Virus record (IMG/VR): IMGVR_UViG_3300027963_000378
Location: 1-21,700 of that record
From: a virus
DNA length: 21,700 nt
Reading direction: 5' to 3' (one strand)
Part shown: positions 7,406-14,735 of the stretch, in pieces
Numbering within the stretch: the stretch's first letter is position 1
How the letters are laid out: every line of letters starts with the position of its first letter
Position numbers and translations under genes: made by a program
Notes under the pieces: generated by a model
Told to the model about the DNA's origin: nothing
Seen by the model: only the letters and a program-made list of their open reading frames with translations
Databases searched by the model: none

Positions 7406-8977
7406 TTATCCAATAAAACTGGAAATAAATATTGGCATTGGTAATTGTTCTTCCTCAGTTCTATCGGAAATAGTGTCGTAAATCTCCGGATCCCAATCAG
7501 CCAATACCTGCGCCATGCGACAGATCAACAAACAGGCCGAGACTAGGTCGTCCGTTTCCCCTGTCTTGGCCTTAAATCCTACTCCGCTAGCTATGTAAGT
7601 TTTCAATTCTGACACTAACGGTTTACTGTTAACTGTCATTCTTTTAGTTTCAATAAGAGATTTTAATTTAACAGCAGCAGTCATTTTTGCTCTATGTGTA
7701 GTATTAAATCCTTTGCGGAATGTTCTAACATGTCCTTTGCGTACAGGCTCACTTAGAAATAGTCCTGGTATATTATCTTCTCCAATGTCTTTGATCACTA
7801 ATAGAGCCGCTTCACCAATGGTGTTATTTTCTATACTCCAATATAACATAGGATCACCTTGTGACTTTATGTAATGTATTATCTCTTTTAGTATTCTAAT
7901 CTGTCCAACCATCGGAGTAGTATTATGATGCCATTCGCCTACTTGTATAAATTTTGGAAGTTCAAATATCTGTATAGCAGCATTATCTCCTCCTGTTCCT
8001 AGGCTAGGATCGAGAGATATCAGATAGGTACAACGATGATCGATCTTCTTATACATCCTAACTTGACCTAATTTTTCCATAGGTTCACGTCCAGACAATT
8101 CTGCTAATGCTAAACTGCTAATCAGTGTTTCGTCAAATACTAAGAACTCGCAACCGTACTCACGACGGAATCGTTCTTCACCGATACGTCCCATTTCCTG
8201 TTGCATCCATTCCTCGTCACGATCGGGGTGTTCCGACCAATGTGCTTTGAAGGGAGCAAACCCATTAACACCAGTTGCTGATTCGTTTCCATACTCGTCA
8301 AATTTTTTATTTGCTTCTGCCCATATGAGAGCAAATGTATCTTCGTCACTGTTTGGTGTACTTGTAATAATAGCTCTACCACCCGTTGCTAGTGTAGGTG
8401 AAATTGAAGTCCAGAATTCAGTAGCAATATTAGGAGCAACGAATGCAAACTCATCACAATATAATAATGAAATACTCATACCACGTCCGGTATTTCCTGT
8501 AGTAGTAGATGAAACTATACGACTACCATTATCGAAATCTATATTTCCTTTATTATAACTAACCACACCACAGCGTATATGATTTGGACATAGTTCATAA
8601 GCATAGCGCACACGCTGCATAATTTCCTGGGCACCGGTGTATTTGTGTGCGGCGATTAGTACAGTGACATCGGGATTAAACATCGCGTACCAAAGTAAGT
8701 AACCAGCAGCACAGGTAGTTTTGCCGCTCTGTCTCGGAAGCATGTTTACATTAAATCGATGATCATGATAACTAGAAACCAATCTAGTTTGATAATCATA
8801 TGGTTCAAATAAAAGCTTACCCTTTACTGGATGTTGTATAAAAAAGAAATTGTTCATGAAAAAATAAGGACCAGTTTCCGGGTCTAAACATGATCTTATT
8901 TCTTCTATTTGTTTCTCGGTAAATCGTTCTTGCTTGTTTGCTTTTTTGACAAGAACGCCTTCTAATGATCTACTCAT
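7406..8977 (-). CDS. 17: Terminase large subunit (gp17)
   Basis: A 523-aa packaging motor protein, shorter than T4 gp17 (610). The ATPase domain has Walker A PRQSGKTT (81-88), Walker B SLLYCDEF (170-177) with catalytic E176, and the coupling motif TST (205-207). The nuclease domain shows the RNase H-like acidic residues: D323 in SLDPSLGTGGD, E383 in YWSIENNT and D477 in TDDLVSA. Together they translocate DNA into the prohead at the portal and cut the concatemer. TATAAATA, an exact T4 late box, ends 5 nt before the ATG and no Shine-Dalgarno is visible. It is separated from its partner gp16 by two hypothetical genes, unlike T4 where 16 and 17 adjoin. Confidence 0.97.
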   Translation of the reverse strand: MSRSLEGVLVKKANKQERFTEKQIEEIRSCLDPETGPYFFMNNFFFIQHPVKGKLLFEPYDYQTRLVSSYHDHRFNVNMLPRQSGKTTCAAGYLLWYAMFNPDVTVLIAAHKYTGAQEIMQRVRYAYELCPNHIRCGVVSYNKGNIDFDNGSRIVSSTTTGNTGRGMSISLLYCDEFAFVAPNIATEFWTSISPTLATGGRAIITSTPNSDEDTFALIWAEANKKFDEYGNESATGVNGFAPFKAHWSEHPDRDEEWMQQEMGRIGEERFRREYGCEFLVFDETLISSLALAELSGREPMEKLGQVRMYKKIDHRCTYLISLDPSLGTGGDNAAIQIFELPKFIQVGEWHHNTTPMVGQIRILKEIIHYIKSQGDPMLYWSIENNTIGEAALLVIKDIGEDNIPGLFLSEPVRKGHVRTFRKGFNTTHRAKMTAAVKLKSLIETKRMTVNSKPLVSELKTYIASGVGFKAKTGETDDLVSACLLICRMAQVLADWDPEIYDTISDRTEEEQLPMPIFISSFIG

Positions 8978-8982
8978 ACGAA

Positions 8983-8990
8983 TATTTATA
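8983..8990 (-). promoter_or_regulatory. Late promoter box TATAAATA before terminase large subunit
   Basis: Exact T4 late consensus on the minus strand, in the 21-nt gap between two genes, ending 5 nt before the gp17 ATG. No purine-rich Shine-Dalgarno lies between the box and the start. Confidence 0.7.
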
Positions 8991-8998
8991 GATAAAAA

Positions 8999-9487
8999 TT
9001 ATGATTGTTTAATTTGATTCCACTCTTCCATCATCTTCTGTGATAGAGTTTCGGACATTGGATTATCACCGGGATATTCTTTTCTAAATTGTTTATGTGG
9101 GGCATTCATACCACCAGCAGTCGCCATTGTAACGTCATCGATATCGCCGTGATTATCTGTTACTTCGTGGTCGAGCTCAGTGGTCGCATGATTATAGCCT
9201 CCTGAAAGTTCTTCACCGACTTCGTCTGCATATGTTGAAGCTGCCTCATCTGCATATCCATTAACATCTCTTATAGCCTGTACCATTGGCATTGGAGGGG
9301 TTTTTTGTTGTATCATGTCGGGTGTTACTGTTTTCATGCCGGACAAATTTAATACCTTCGACATCATATCTATTACGTCACCGGAGCTATCACCTGTTGC
9401 GTTAATGCTAAGTGAAACTGATTCGTTGATTGCTACCGGTTTTTCAACCTTATCGATTATTTTTAATAGATTAAACATGTTGTTCAT
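8999..9487 (-). CDS. Hypothetical protein upstream of terminase (162 aa)
   Basis: I do not recognise a named family. The N-terminus is helical (MFNLLKIIDKVEKPVAINES), and the middle is rich in Met, Asp and Ser. The C-terminus has GGMNAPHKQFRKEYPGDNPM followed by a final helix; a GG[LM]N-P-KQ…GDNPM block recurs in hypothetical virion proteins of marine T4-like phages. There is no catalytic motif, membrane segment or signal peptide. Its ATG shares one base with the stop of the upstream gene (TAATG), so translation is coupled. The position between gp16 and gp17 points to head assembly or packaging, but only by context. Confidence 0.75.
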   Translation of the reverse strand: MNNMFNLLKIIDKVEKPVAINESVSLSINATGDSSGDVIDMMSKVLNLSGMKTVTPDMIQQKTPPMPMVQAIRDVNGYADEAASTYADEVGEELSGGYNHATTELDHEVTDNHGDIDDVTMATAGGMNAPHKQFRKEYPGDNPMSETLSQKMMEEWNQIKQS

Positions 9488-10062
9488 TATATTGTTCCTT
9501 TTGCAGGTGGCATCTTTTTACTTCCAATTACGCTATCTACTTTTTCAGACTTGTGAGGTTCTATTTTCAAAGGAGATTGCTTAGAATCTTTTTCTTCTTT
9601 TCTCATAGCAGACAGTTCTTTAAATAGATTAAAGACTCTTTTCTCACCTACAAGTTCATGATTATTTTCTTCTTTATCATACTCGCTAGTTAGCTTTGCT
9701 GCATATTTCTTGTCAGTACCGTCGTACATTTGATATTCTTCTTCGGGCTCATGTGCTCCACGAACTATAATCATTGCTTCAATAACTGATGTTTTTTCAG
9801 AGATATATTCTCTCAGTATAGGTGGTATTACTGGATAGTTCAAACAAATTTCAAATATGTGTACTTCCTGATTTTCTAACTTTGGAAAATCTAAAGGATT
9901 CTTTTGTACAGGTGTTTTGGATTTTTTAAAACTGTCGACACTGAATTTTTCTAAAGCTGTCTTTAAAACAGATTCAAATTTTGCAGGTAGCTCGCCAGCG
10001 ACTTTAATTTTAAAATCGTAGGTTTTCTTTTTTCCAGTTATATAATCTTTAAAATTCTTCAT
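9487..10062 (-). CDS. Hypothetical protein (191 aa), putative virion or packaging role
   Basis: No named family recognised. The first 110 residues look like a compact alpha/beta domain: YDFKIKVAGELP (15-26), a helix, TPVQKNPLDFPKLENQEVHI (50-69), FEICLNYPVIPPILREYI and EAMIIVRG, with the form of a ferredoxin-like beta-alpha-beta repeat. A similar IAG…PLDFP…YPV pattern occurs in hypotheticals of marine T4-like phages. The C-terminal 80 residues are charged and probably disordered. AGGA stands 9 nt before the ATG, and GATAAATA ends 19 nt before it, overlapping the gp16 stop codon. It lies between the two terminase genes, which suggests a late packaging or head role. Confidence 0.75.
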   Translation of the reverse strand: MKNFKDYITGKKKTYDFKIKVAGELPAKFESVLKTALEKFSVDSFKKSKTPVQKNPLDFPKLENQEVHIFEICLNYPVIPPILREYISEKTSVIEAMIIVRGAHEPEEEYQMYDGTDKKYAAKLTSEYDKEENNHELVGEKRVFNLFKELSAMRKEEKDSKQSPLKIEPHKSEKVDSVIGSKKMPPAKGTI

Positions 10063-10080
10063 TGATATAGGTCCTATGAC

Positions 10081-10578
10081 TTATTTATCTATCTTTTTTA
10101 GTTTTTCTAGCAGACTGTTTCTATCTGTAACAACGTAGTCTGTAACATCAAATGGTTCATCGGAACTTTTCTTTGTTGATTCTTGATCTATCTTTTGTTT
10201 CTTCAGTTGTAGATCTACTATACGTAATTTTTTATCAATCTTAGCGTTCTTTGCATCTATCGCATTTTTAAGCATATTAGCTGCAGTTTCAAATATCTTA
10301 CTGCTATATCGGACTTCTACATTCATACCCAAGTCCATTAAATCTTCATATGCTTTAGTTGCTTTTTCTGCTAGATCATCAAATTCACGATCGCTTGTAG
10401 ATCCCAATCCGTCAACTGCAGGTAACGCAAATGCTATTTTATCAAATTCTTTTAATGTGTATTCAATTTCTTCTTGTTTAGCGATTTCTTTCGCTTGAGA
10501 TTTTATCTCTTTTTCTAAGTCTTTAACTGTTTCCTTGTATTCAGGAAGGTTTAACAATTCTTCTAATTTTTGGGTCAT
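10081..10578 (-). CDS. 16: Terminase small subunit (gp16)
   Basis: A 165-aa all-helical protein, nearly the length of T4 gp16 (164). The central block, DDLAEKATKAYEDLMDLGMN then SKIFETAANMLKNAIDAK and DKKLRIVDLQLKKQK, follows the gp16 pattern of two long antiparallel helices that form the oligomeric ring. gp16 recognises phage DNA and stimulates the gp17 ATPase and nuclease. Residues 14-45 form a further charged helix, and the C-terminus (DVTDYVVTDRNSLLEKLKKI) is a likely contact segment. It starts 10 nt after gp4. A clear Shine-Dalgarno is lacking. Its last codons, GATAGATAAATAA, double as a late promoter box for the next gene. Confidence 0.85.
   Translation of the reverse strand: MTQKLEELLNLPEYKETVKDLEKEIKSQAKEIAKQEEIEYTLKEFDKIAFALPAVDGLGSTSDREFDDLAEKATKAYEDLMDLGMNVEVRYSSKIFETAANMLKNAIDAKNAKIDKKLRIVDLQLKKQKIDQESTKKSSDEPFDVTDYVVTDRNSLLEKLKKIDK
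10082..10089 (-). promoter_or_regulatory. Late promoter box GATAAATA embedded in the gp16 stop codon
   Basis: GATAAATA includes the last codons and most of the TAA stop of gp16. It ends 19 nt before the next ATG, leaving room for the AGGA Shine-Dalgarno at 10072-10075. Confidence 0.55.
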
Positions 10579-10588
10579 ATTTTACTTA

Positions 10589-11026
10589 TTATCTTTTACC
10601 ACCTTGGTGAAACAAATCATTCTCATTTATCACTCTAAAGATTAATCCTTTTTGTTTGCACCAAGCTCTAGCAGCTTCCCATTTTGCCATGTTCTTTACG
10701 TACTGTAATTGTTTCCCGCGATTCTTTCCAACTTTTTCTAAAAGCTGTTGGTCGCTAGGTTTTATCTCTATTAGCTCTGCGTGTTTTTTACCGTTCTTAT
10801 CATTATAAACTATTAAGAAATCTGGTACATATACTGTACCTCTCCCTGTTGTTGGATCTCTATAGGGTATCTTTATCGCTTCGCTCGCCCATTGTTCTAT
10901 ACCAGGATTCTCATCGCAAGTTTTCATAAAAACAAACTCCCAACTAGATCTATAGATAGGAGTTCTTGTTCCGACATATTTTTCTGGGTTCTTAGGTATA
11001 AATCTACCTTGAGCAAATCGACCCAT
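10589..11026 (-). CDS. 4: gp4 head completion protein, TnsA-type nuclease fold
   Basis: A 145-aa protein (T4 gp4 has 150). The segments YVGTRTPIYRSSWEFVFMK (17-35), WASEAIKIPYRDP, TVYVPDFLIVY (64-74) and ELIEIKPSDQ (84-93) are the conserved gp4 blocks. They give a TnsA/PD-(D/E)xK-like set E30, D69, E87, K89. In T4, gp4 (with gp50/65) is needed to finish filled heads so that tails can join; why a nuclease-like fold is kept is not settled. The ATG overlaps the stop of the upstream gene by one base and gp16 follows 10 nt later, so completion and packaging genes are cotranscribed. All four presumed active-site residues are present, so it could be catalytically competent. Confidence 0.93.
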   Translation of the reverse strand: MGRFAQGRFIPKNPEKYVGTRTPIYRSSWEFVFMKTCDENPGIEQWASEAIKIPYRDPTTGRGTVYVPDFLIVYNDKNGKKHAELIEIKPSDQQLLEKVGKNRGKQLQYVKNMAKWEAARAWCKQKGLIFRVINENDLFHQGGKR

Positions 11027-11397
11027 TAGGCTATTATGTTCCGTATTTCAAATTGATTGATAGTATTATCAGTAACTTTATAACCTAATGTACTAATTCT
11101 TAATCTATTGTAATTTAATATCTCAGATACAACTCTACTTAATTGTATTTGATTTAGGTTACGCATAGTATCGATTAATTGAAAAACGTTTACATTTTCA
11201 ACTCTTGATTGTTTTAACAATGTACCGCCGATAGTTTCTGCAGCAGTTTGACTAAATCCATTGTTTAAAAAAAATCCAATTACAGCATCGATCGTTTCGG
11301 CGGGAAAACTCATACCTTTACTATAATAGGTATCAAAGAATTGTCTTGTACCCGATGTGCTGTCAGTATTTGTGTTTGATGGTAAATTTGTTGCCAT
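11026..11397 (-). CDS. Small putative structural protein (123 aa)
   Basis: No named family recognised. After a polar, Thr/Ser-rich N-terminus, the sequence is helical: FFDTYYSKGMSFPAETIDAV (20-39), IGFFLNNGFSQTAAETIGGTL, LLKQSRVENVNVFQLIDTM and a final NYNRLRISTLGYKV. A very similar arrangement (FD-YY, GFF-GF, LLKQA, LNYNR…STLGY) is familiar from hypothetical virion proteins of marine T4-like phages next to tail or baseplate genes. AAGGGA lies 8-13 nt before the ATG. It sits between the tube-like 848-aa protein and gp4 and overlaps gp4 by one base, which points to a tail, baseplate or neck role. The function is unknown. Confidence 0.78.
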   Translation of the reverse strand: MATNLPSNTNTDSTSGTRQFFDTYYSKGMSFPAETIDAVIGFFLNNGFSQTAAETIGGTLLKQSRVENVNVFQLIDTMRNLNQIQLSRVVSEILNYNRLRISTLGYKVTDNTINQFEIRNIIA

Positions 11398-11411
11398 TTT
11401 AATTTCCCTTA

Positions 11412-13958
11412 TTATTCTTCATACGAATAATTGTCTTCATATGCTGAACTAGATGATGAGTCGTCCGATGATGAGCTTTCGTATGGGTAATTAGCTTCAT
11501 AAGATTGATCATCTGATGGATAGTTTGATTCGTATTCTTGATAATCCGGTACATCGCTATTATTATTATCGTATCCAGCTTCATTTCCGCCCCCAACGCT
11601 ACTTTGTGAGTCGTCGATAGTACCAACTGGTGCGTCTGGGTTAGGATCAAATTCGCTTTTTGATAGATTAGCAGTATCTTGTTCTATTTCTTGATTTATG
11701 ATCGTTTCTTTTTGTTGTTCTGCTTGTGCTACTTGGGAATCTATCATATCTTTTTCTTTGGATAATTCTTCATTTTCACTTGCTAAAGAATTAGCTTCAC
11801 GTTCTAACTTAACCGCTTGATTACCCAATGATTGATTTTGGGCATTAAGTGCGCTTGTTTGGCTCTTATATTCAGCAGCACTTATTTGACCATTGTCATA
11901 TTTTTCCTGCACTGTTTGCTGTTGTGCCCGCACATCGGCTTGTTGACTACGTAAATCTTGTGCTTGTGATTTATTATCATCGATTATTTCTTTGTTTTTA
12001 TTAATCAACTGGCCTTGGATTTCGCTGATTTCCTTACCTACTGTGATGCGCTGATCTGCTGCTGCAATTCTGTCAGCTACAGCAGGAGTTCTAGCAGGAT
12101 CAAGTGTAGCACCTTCTCCGGAATTTCTTAAATTTGGTGTTTCAACTCCTGGATGATAATTACCCGAATCGTCTGTAAATCCTTGATTACTTGAAGAGCC
12201 CGATCCTCGAGTATCATCTCCGGCCCTAGATTCCTTGTCTAGATCCCTGTTAAAATTATTATCAACTGCACTTACATTTTCTTGTAGCGTTTTTTCTTGG
12301 GACTGTAATGTGCCTATTCTTTGATCAGATGCTTGTATCTGTTCCTGTGAATCTAGAATTTTAGCTTCTTGCAGGGTTAGATCTGATTGTGCTTGATTTC
12401 TTTCAGTTATCGCTTGTGATTTTTCGAGATTTGCTTTATCTAAACCATCGGCATAATCTTGATCGCTTATTAATCCTAGATCGTGCTTTTCTTTTAGATT
12501 AATCATTTCAGCATCGGCTAGTTTTATATTTTGATCAGCATCTGCTACATTCTTAGCTGCAGCATCTTTATCAGCAGTTGCTTGATCTAAGTTTTTCTGG
12601 GCCGACTGTTTATCTTCTTGTGCTTGTAATTGTTGGTTCTGATTAGCAGCAATCTGTTCTTGGGCTTTTTTTATTGATCCACCTTGCGGATCTTTATTAA
12701 GAAGTTGATCTTGTGCTCTTCGACCTTTTTCAGTCTCTGTAGATTCTGATCTCATACCATTTAATGTTTTTGTTTCGTTGTTATTTTTTGAATCGCCTTT
12801 TTGGTCATAAGCATCTCTTGTATTTCTAGGATTGTCAGTCCCGACAGCATCGCTTCGATTTGCATCGTTCTTTTGATTACTACCGTTCATAAAGTTGTTT
12901 AAAAGGTTACCTGCAAATCTGCCTGCTAATCCTATACCTGCGCCAATCAATGCATTTTTCATCGAATATGGGCTTCCGCCTCCGAAATTATACCCCAGCA
13001 ATCCGCCAGCATTACTGTATGGGTTTCCTCCTATCGGAATACCATAGCCGCCGCTAAGACCGTAATTTCTTCCGTTGCCCCATCCTGTACCTAAGAATCT
13101 ATTGTTTAATAAACTGTTTCCGCTAGCAAATGTGTTGAGTGAGAATGAATCGCCGAATATTCCACCCATTCCGTTTTGCCATAATTCTTCGTTAATTATT
13201 GGGCTCGGTGTAGTATCATAATGCAGTACAGCAAATCCTGTAGGATCATCAACATCGACTGCACCAGAATTATATATCACAGCATCATATGCTATCGTCA
13301 TCGAGTTTTGTACTATACCATTACCTTCAGATTGATCCATAGTATCATGGTCCCATTTAGTAATCTTAGGATTACACAAAAGGTAACTGAAAAATCTCTG
13401 TCTTGAAAGCGTAAAGAGTTGTATACTATCGAAAAACGGCTCATCCGATCCGTTATCTAATCCATAGCGAAATGGCATTCGATTTTTAGATTCGTATGTG
13501 TTACGTGCATATGCTGCCGGAGCGATTCCATCGTCCATCGCGTTCATTCTATCTGCAAAATAATATGAATAATACAATGCCCACATCATGTTAGTAATTC
13601 CATTATTATCATCATGGAATTTCATGTTTATTGGGTCATATATTATGTTAGTATATACATTGGTTTTTCTATTGTATTGATTTAATGTTTCTGTTTTTAT
13701 GGTATATTTAGGTAAATCGGTACTTTTAACTAGATAATTTAATTCTAAATTATGTCTGTCTTCAAAGCTAATATCTTGTGTTGCGTTTGGGTTAATATTG
13801 AACACTACATAATATAAAAATTTAGTTTTGGGTGCGAGTCTAAAGTTGTCCTCGACATACAACCTTGAAGCGTGTTGATAGTCGGCTAGATTACGATCTT
13901 CTCCTCCATAGAGCATCGAACCTATACCTTTTAACCATGCATTGAATTTATTAGCCAT
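11412..13958 (-). CDS. Tail tube/baseplate tube-like protein with long coiled-coil extension (848 aa)
   Basis: Residues 25-250 match a marine T4-like protein of the tail-tube fold (gp19/gp54-like baseplate tube initiator type): DYQHASRLYV, LAPKTKFLYYVVFNIN (41-56), TDLPKYTIKTETLNQYNRKT (80-99), FHDDNN, WDHDTMDQSEGNGI and HYDTTPSPI. A Gly/Asn-rich stretch (260-330) and a hydrophobic Gly-rich helix (332-356) follow. Two long Gln/Ala/Lys coiled-coil regions (about 428-560 and 625-765) are separated by a Gly/Ser linker. The last 60 residues are Ser/Asp/Tyr-rich and very acidic. Each coil carries a similar K-[HY]-D-x-G-x-IS…Y turn. The tube-like part probably lies at the tail-baseplate junction; the extension has no clear counterpart that I know. 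GATAAATA ends 5 nt before the ATG, right after a terminator. Confidence 0.8.
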   Translation of the reverse strand: MANKFNAWLKGIGSMLYGGEDRNLADYQHASRLYVEDNFRLAPKTKFLYYVVFNINPNATQDISFEDRHNLELNYLVKSTDLPKYTIKTETLNQYNRKTNVYTNIIYDPINMKFHDDNNGITNMMWALYYSYYFADRMNAMDDGIAPAAYARNTYESKNRMPFRYGLDNGSDEPFFDSIQLFTLSRQRFFSYLLCNPKITKWDHDTMDQSEGNGIVQNSMTIAYDAVIYNSGAVDVDDPTGFAVLHYDTTPSPIINEELWQNGMGGIFGDSFSLNTFASGNSLLNNRFLGTGWGNGRNYGLSGGYGIPIGGNPYSNAGGLLGYNFGGGSPYSMKNALIGAGIGLAGRFAGNLLNNFMNGSNQKNDANRSDAVGTDNPRNTRDAYDQKGDSKNNNETKTLNGMRSESTETEKGRRAQDQLLNKDPQGGSIKKAQEQIAANQNQQLQAQEDKQSAQKNLDQATADKDAAAKNVADADQNIKLADAEMINLKEKHDLGLISDQDYADGLDKANLEKSQAITERNQAQSDLTLQEAKILDSQEQIQASDQRIGTLQSQEKTLQENVSAVDNNFNRDLDKESRAGDDTRGSGSSSNQGFTDDSGNYHPGVETPNLRNSGEGATLDPARTPAVADRIAAADQRITVGKEISEIQGQLINKNKEIIDDNKSQAQDLRSQQADVRAQQQTVQEKYDNGQISAAEYKSQTSALNAQNQSLGNQAVKLEREANSLASENEELSKEKDMIDSQVAQAEQQKETIINQEIEQDTANLSKSEFDPNPDAPVGTIDDSQSSVGGGNEAGYDNNNSDVPDYQEYESNYPSDDQSYEANYPYESSSSDDSSSSSAYEDNYSYEE

Positions 13959-13963
13959 GTAAT

Positions 13964-13971
13964 TATTTATC
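13964..13971 (-). promoter_or_regulatory. Late promoter box GATAAATA before the 848-aa gene
   Basis: GATAAATA on the minus strand begins four nt after the U-run of the upstream terminator and ends 5 nt before the ATG at 13958. There is no Shine-Dalgarno. Confidence 0.65.
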
Positions 13972-13975
13972 TGAT

Positions 13976-14009
13976 AAAAAAAGACCAGTTTTTAGGCTGG
14001 TCTTTTTTT
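13976..14009 (-). terminator. Intrinsic terminator after tail tube gene
   Basis: GACCAG (13983-13988) pairs with CTGGTC (13997-14002) around an 8-nt loop, extended by A7/T7 flanks, giving a U-run on either strand. It lies 21 nt past the gp19 stop and ends the sheath-tube transcript. Confidence 0.88.
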
Positions 14010-14030
14010 TAATTGTTATGAGGAATAGTC

Positions 14031-14657
14031 TTAGAGACCGCCACCAGTTGCCATTGTTCCTAGTGTGCGTGTTACAGCAGCACCAATACCGTTTCCTTGT
14101 GGAGACTGTATAGCATTGTCATAACGTATGCTTAGTGTTATACTAACAGGTGCGTTTTCCTGATAGTTTAAGCTATTATAATTTGCGCCCTGTACGAAGC
14201 AACCGTATAGTTCAAAAGTTTCTAATACCTGTGGAGTATTTGTTCCATTACCGCCGTCTAGTATTTCGATAACAGTTGTAAACTTATAATCCATACCGCT
14301 AGCTGCTGAACTTTGTTCGTAGAAATCAAACTGTTTCTGCATCTGTTCGCCAACAAGCTTTTGAACATTACCATTAACATCTTCACGCAAGTTGAGAGTA
14401 ATCGCTTCCCAGTTATGCTTGCCTGCTAGATATACTTTACTGTTGTAAACATCTAGAGTAATTTCTTCGAATGTTAAGTTTGGACGGGTAACATCCATAA
14501 CCTGCTTTGTTAGTTCAGTAGTTGGTGTTGATACACCAAAGTTCTGTAACGTAACTCTAAAACGATACTGTAGTTTAGGCATCAGGAGCGATTGAGAACC
14601 GCTGCTTTGATTTGATGCCAACGGCACAGATAACTTTGATAATGTTGAGATTGCCAT
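14031..14657 (-). CDS. 19: gp19 tail tube protein
   Basis: A 208-aa protein (T4 gp19 has 163) that stacks as hexameric rings to form the inner tail tube. Recognised by YRFRVTLQNFG (31-41), LTKQVMDVTRPNLTFEEITL (49-68), the strand SKVYLAGKHNWEAITLNLRED and VLETFELYGCFVQGANYNSL, the standard tube-fold elements of T4-like gp19. The Gly-rich C-terminus (MATGGGL) is short and probably flexible. It lies directly after the sheath gene, in the usual gp18-gp19 order, and is followed by a strong terminator. TATAAATA (exact) and AGGAGT give it its own late promoter and ribosome site, which suits the high copy number of tube subunits. Confidence 0.95.
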   Translation of the reverse strand: MAISTLSKLSVPLASNQSSGSQSLLMPKLQYRFRVTLQNFGVSTPTTELTKQVMDVTRPNLTFEEITLDVYNSKVYLAGKHNWEAITLNLREDVNGNVQKLVGEQMQKQFDFYEQSSAASGMDYKFTTVIEILDGGNGTNTPQVLETFELYGCFVQGANYNSLNYQENAPVSITLSIRYDNAIQSPQGNGIGAAVTRTLGTMATGGGL

Positions 14658-14680
14658 ACTAGACTCCTAATTCCTTCATA

Positions 14681-14688
14681 TATTTATA
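14681..14688 (-). promoter_or_regulatory. Late promoter box TATAAATA before tail tube gene
   Basis: Exact T4 late consensus in the 58-nt gap between gp18 and gp19, ending 23 nt before the gp19 ATG. A good Shine-Dalgarno AGGAGT (14663-14668) lies in between. Confidence 0.75.
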
Positions 14689-14709
14689 TCTATTTAAACC
14701 TGTGTATTA

Positions 14710-14735
14710 CTGGCATCATTTACTACCGATGCCAG
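14710..14735 (-). repeat. Hairpin over the gp18 stop codon
   Basis: CTGGCATC (14710-14717) and GATGCCAG (14728-14735) form a perfect 8-bp stem with a 10-nt loop that contains part of the final gp18 codons; the stop codon (14716-14718) lies at the stem-loop edge. No U-run follows on the minus strand. It may protect or process the 3' end of the sheath mRNA, or be a weak terminator. Confidence 0.55.

Noticed and set aside
8944-8990. A plus-strand TTGACA near 8945 as a promoter
   Set aside because: It lies inside the gp17 coding region, has no good -10 at the proper spacing and leads to no plus-strand gene.
11399-11650. An 83-aa minus-strand ORF overlapping the end of the 848-aa gene
   Set aside because: It is an alternative frame of the repetitive Ser/Asp/Tyr-rich tail; its His/Thr/Met-rich product has no domain character.
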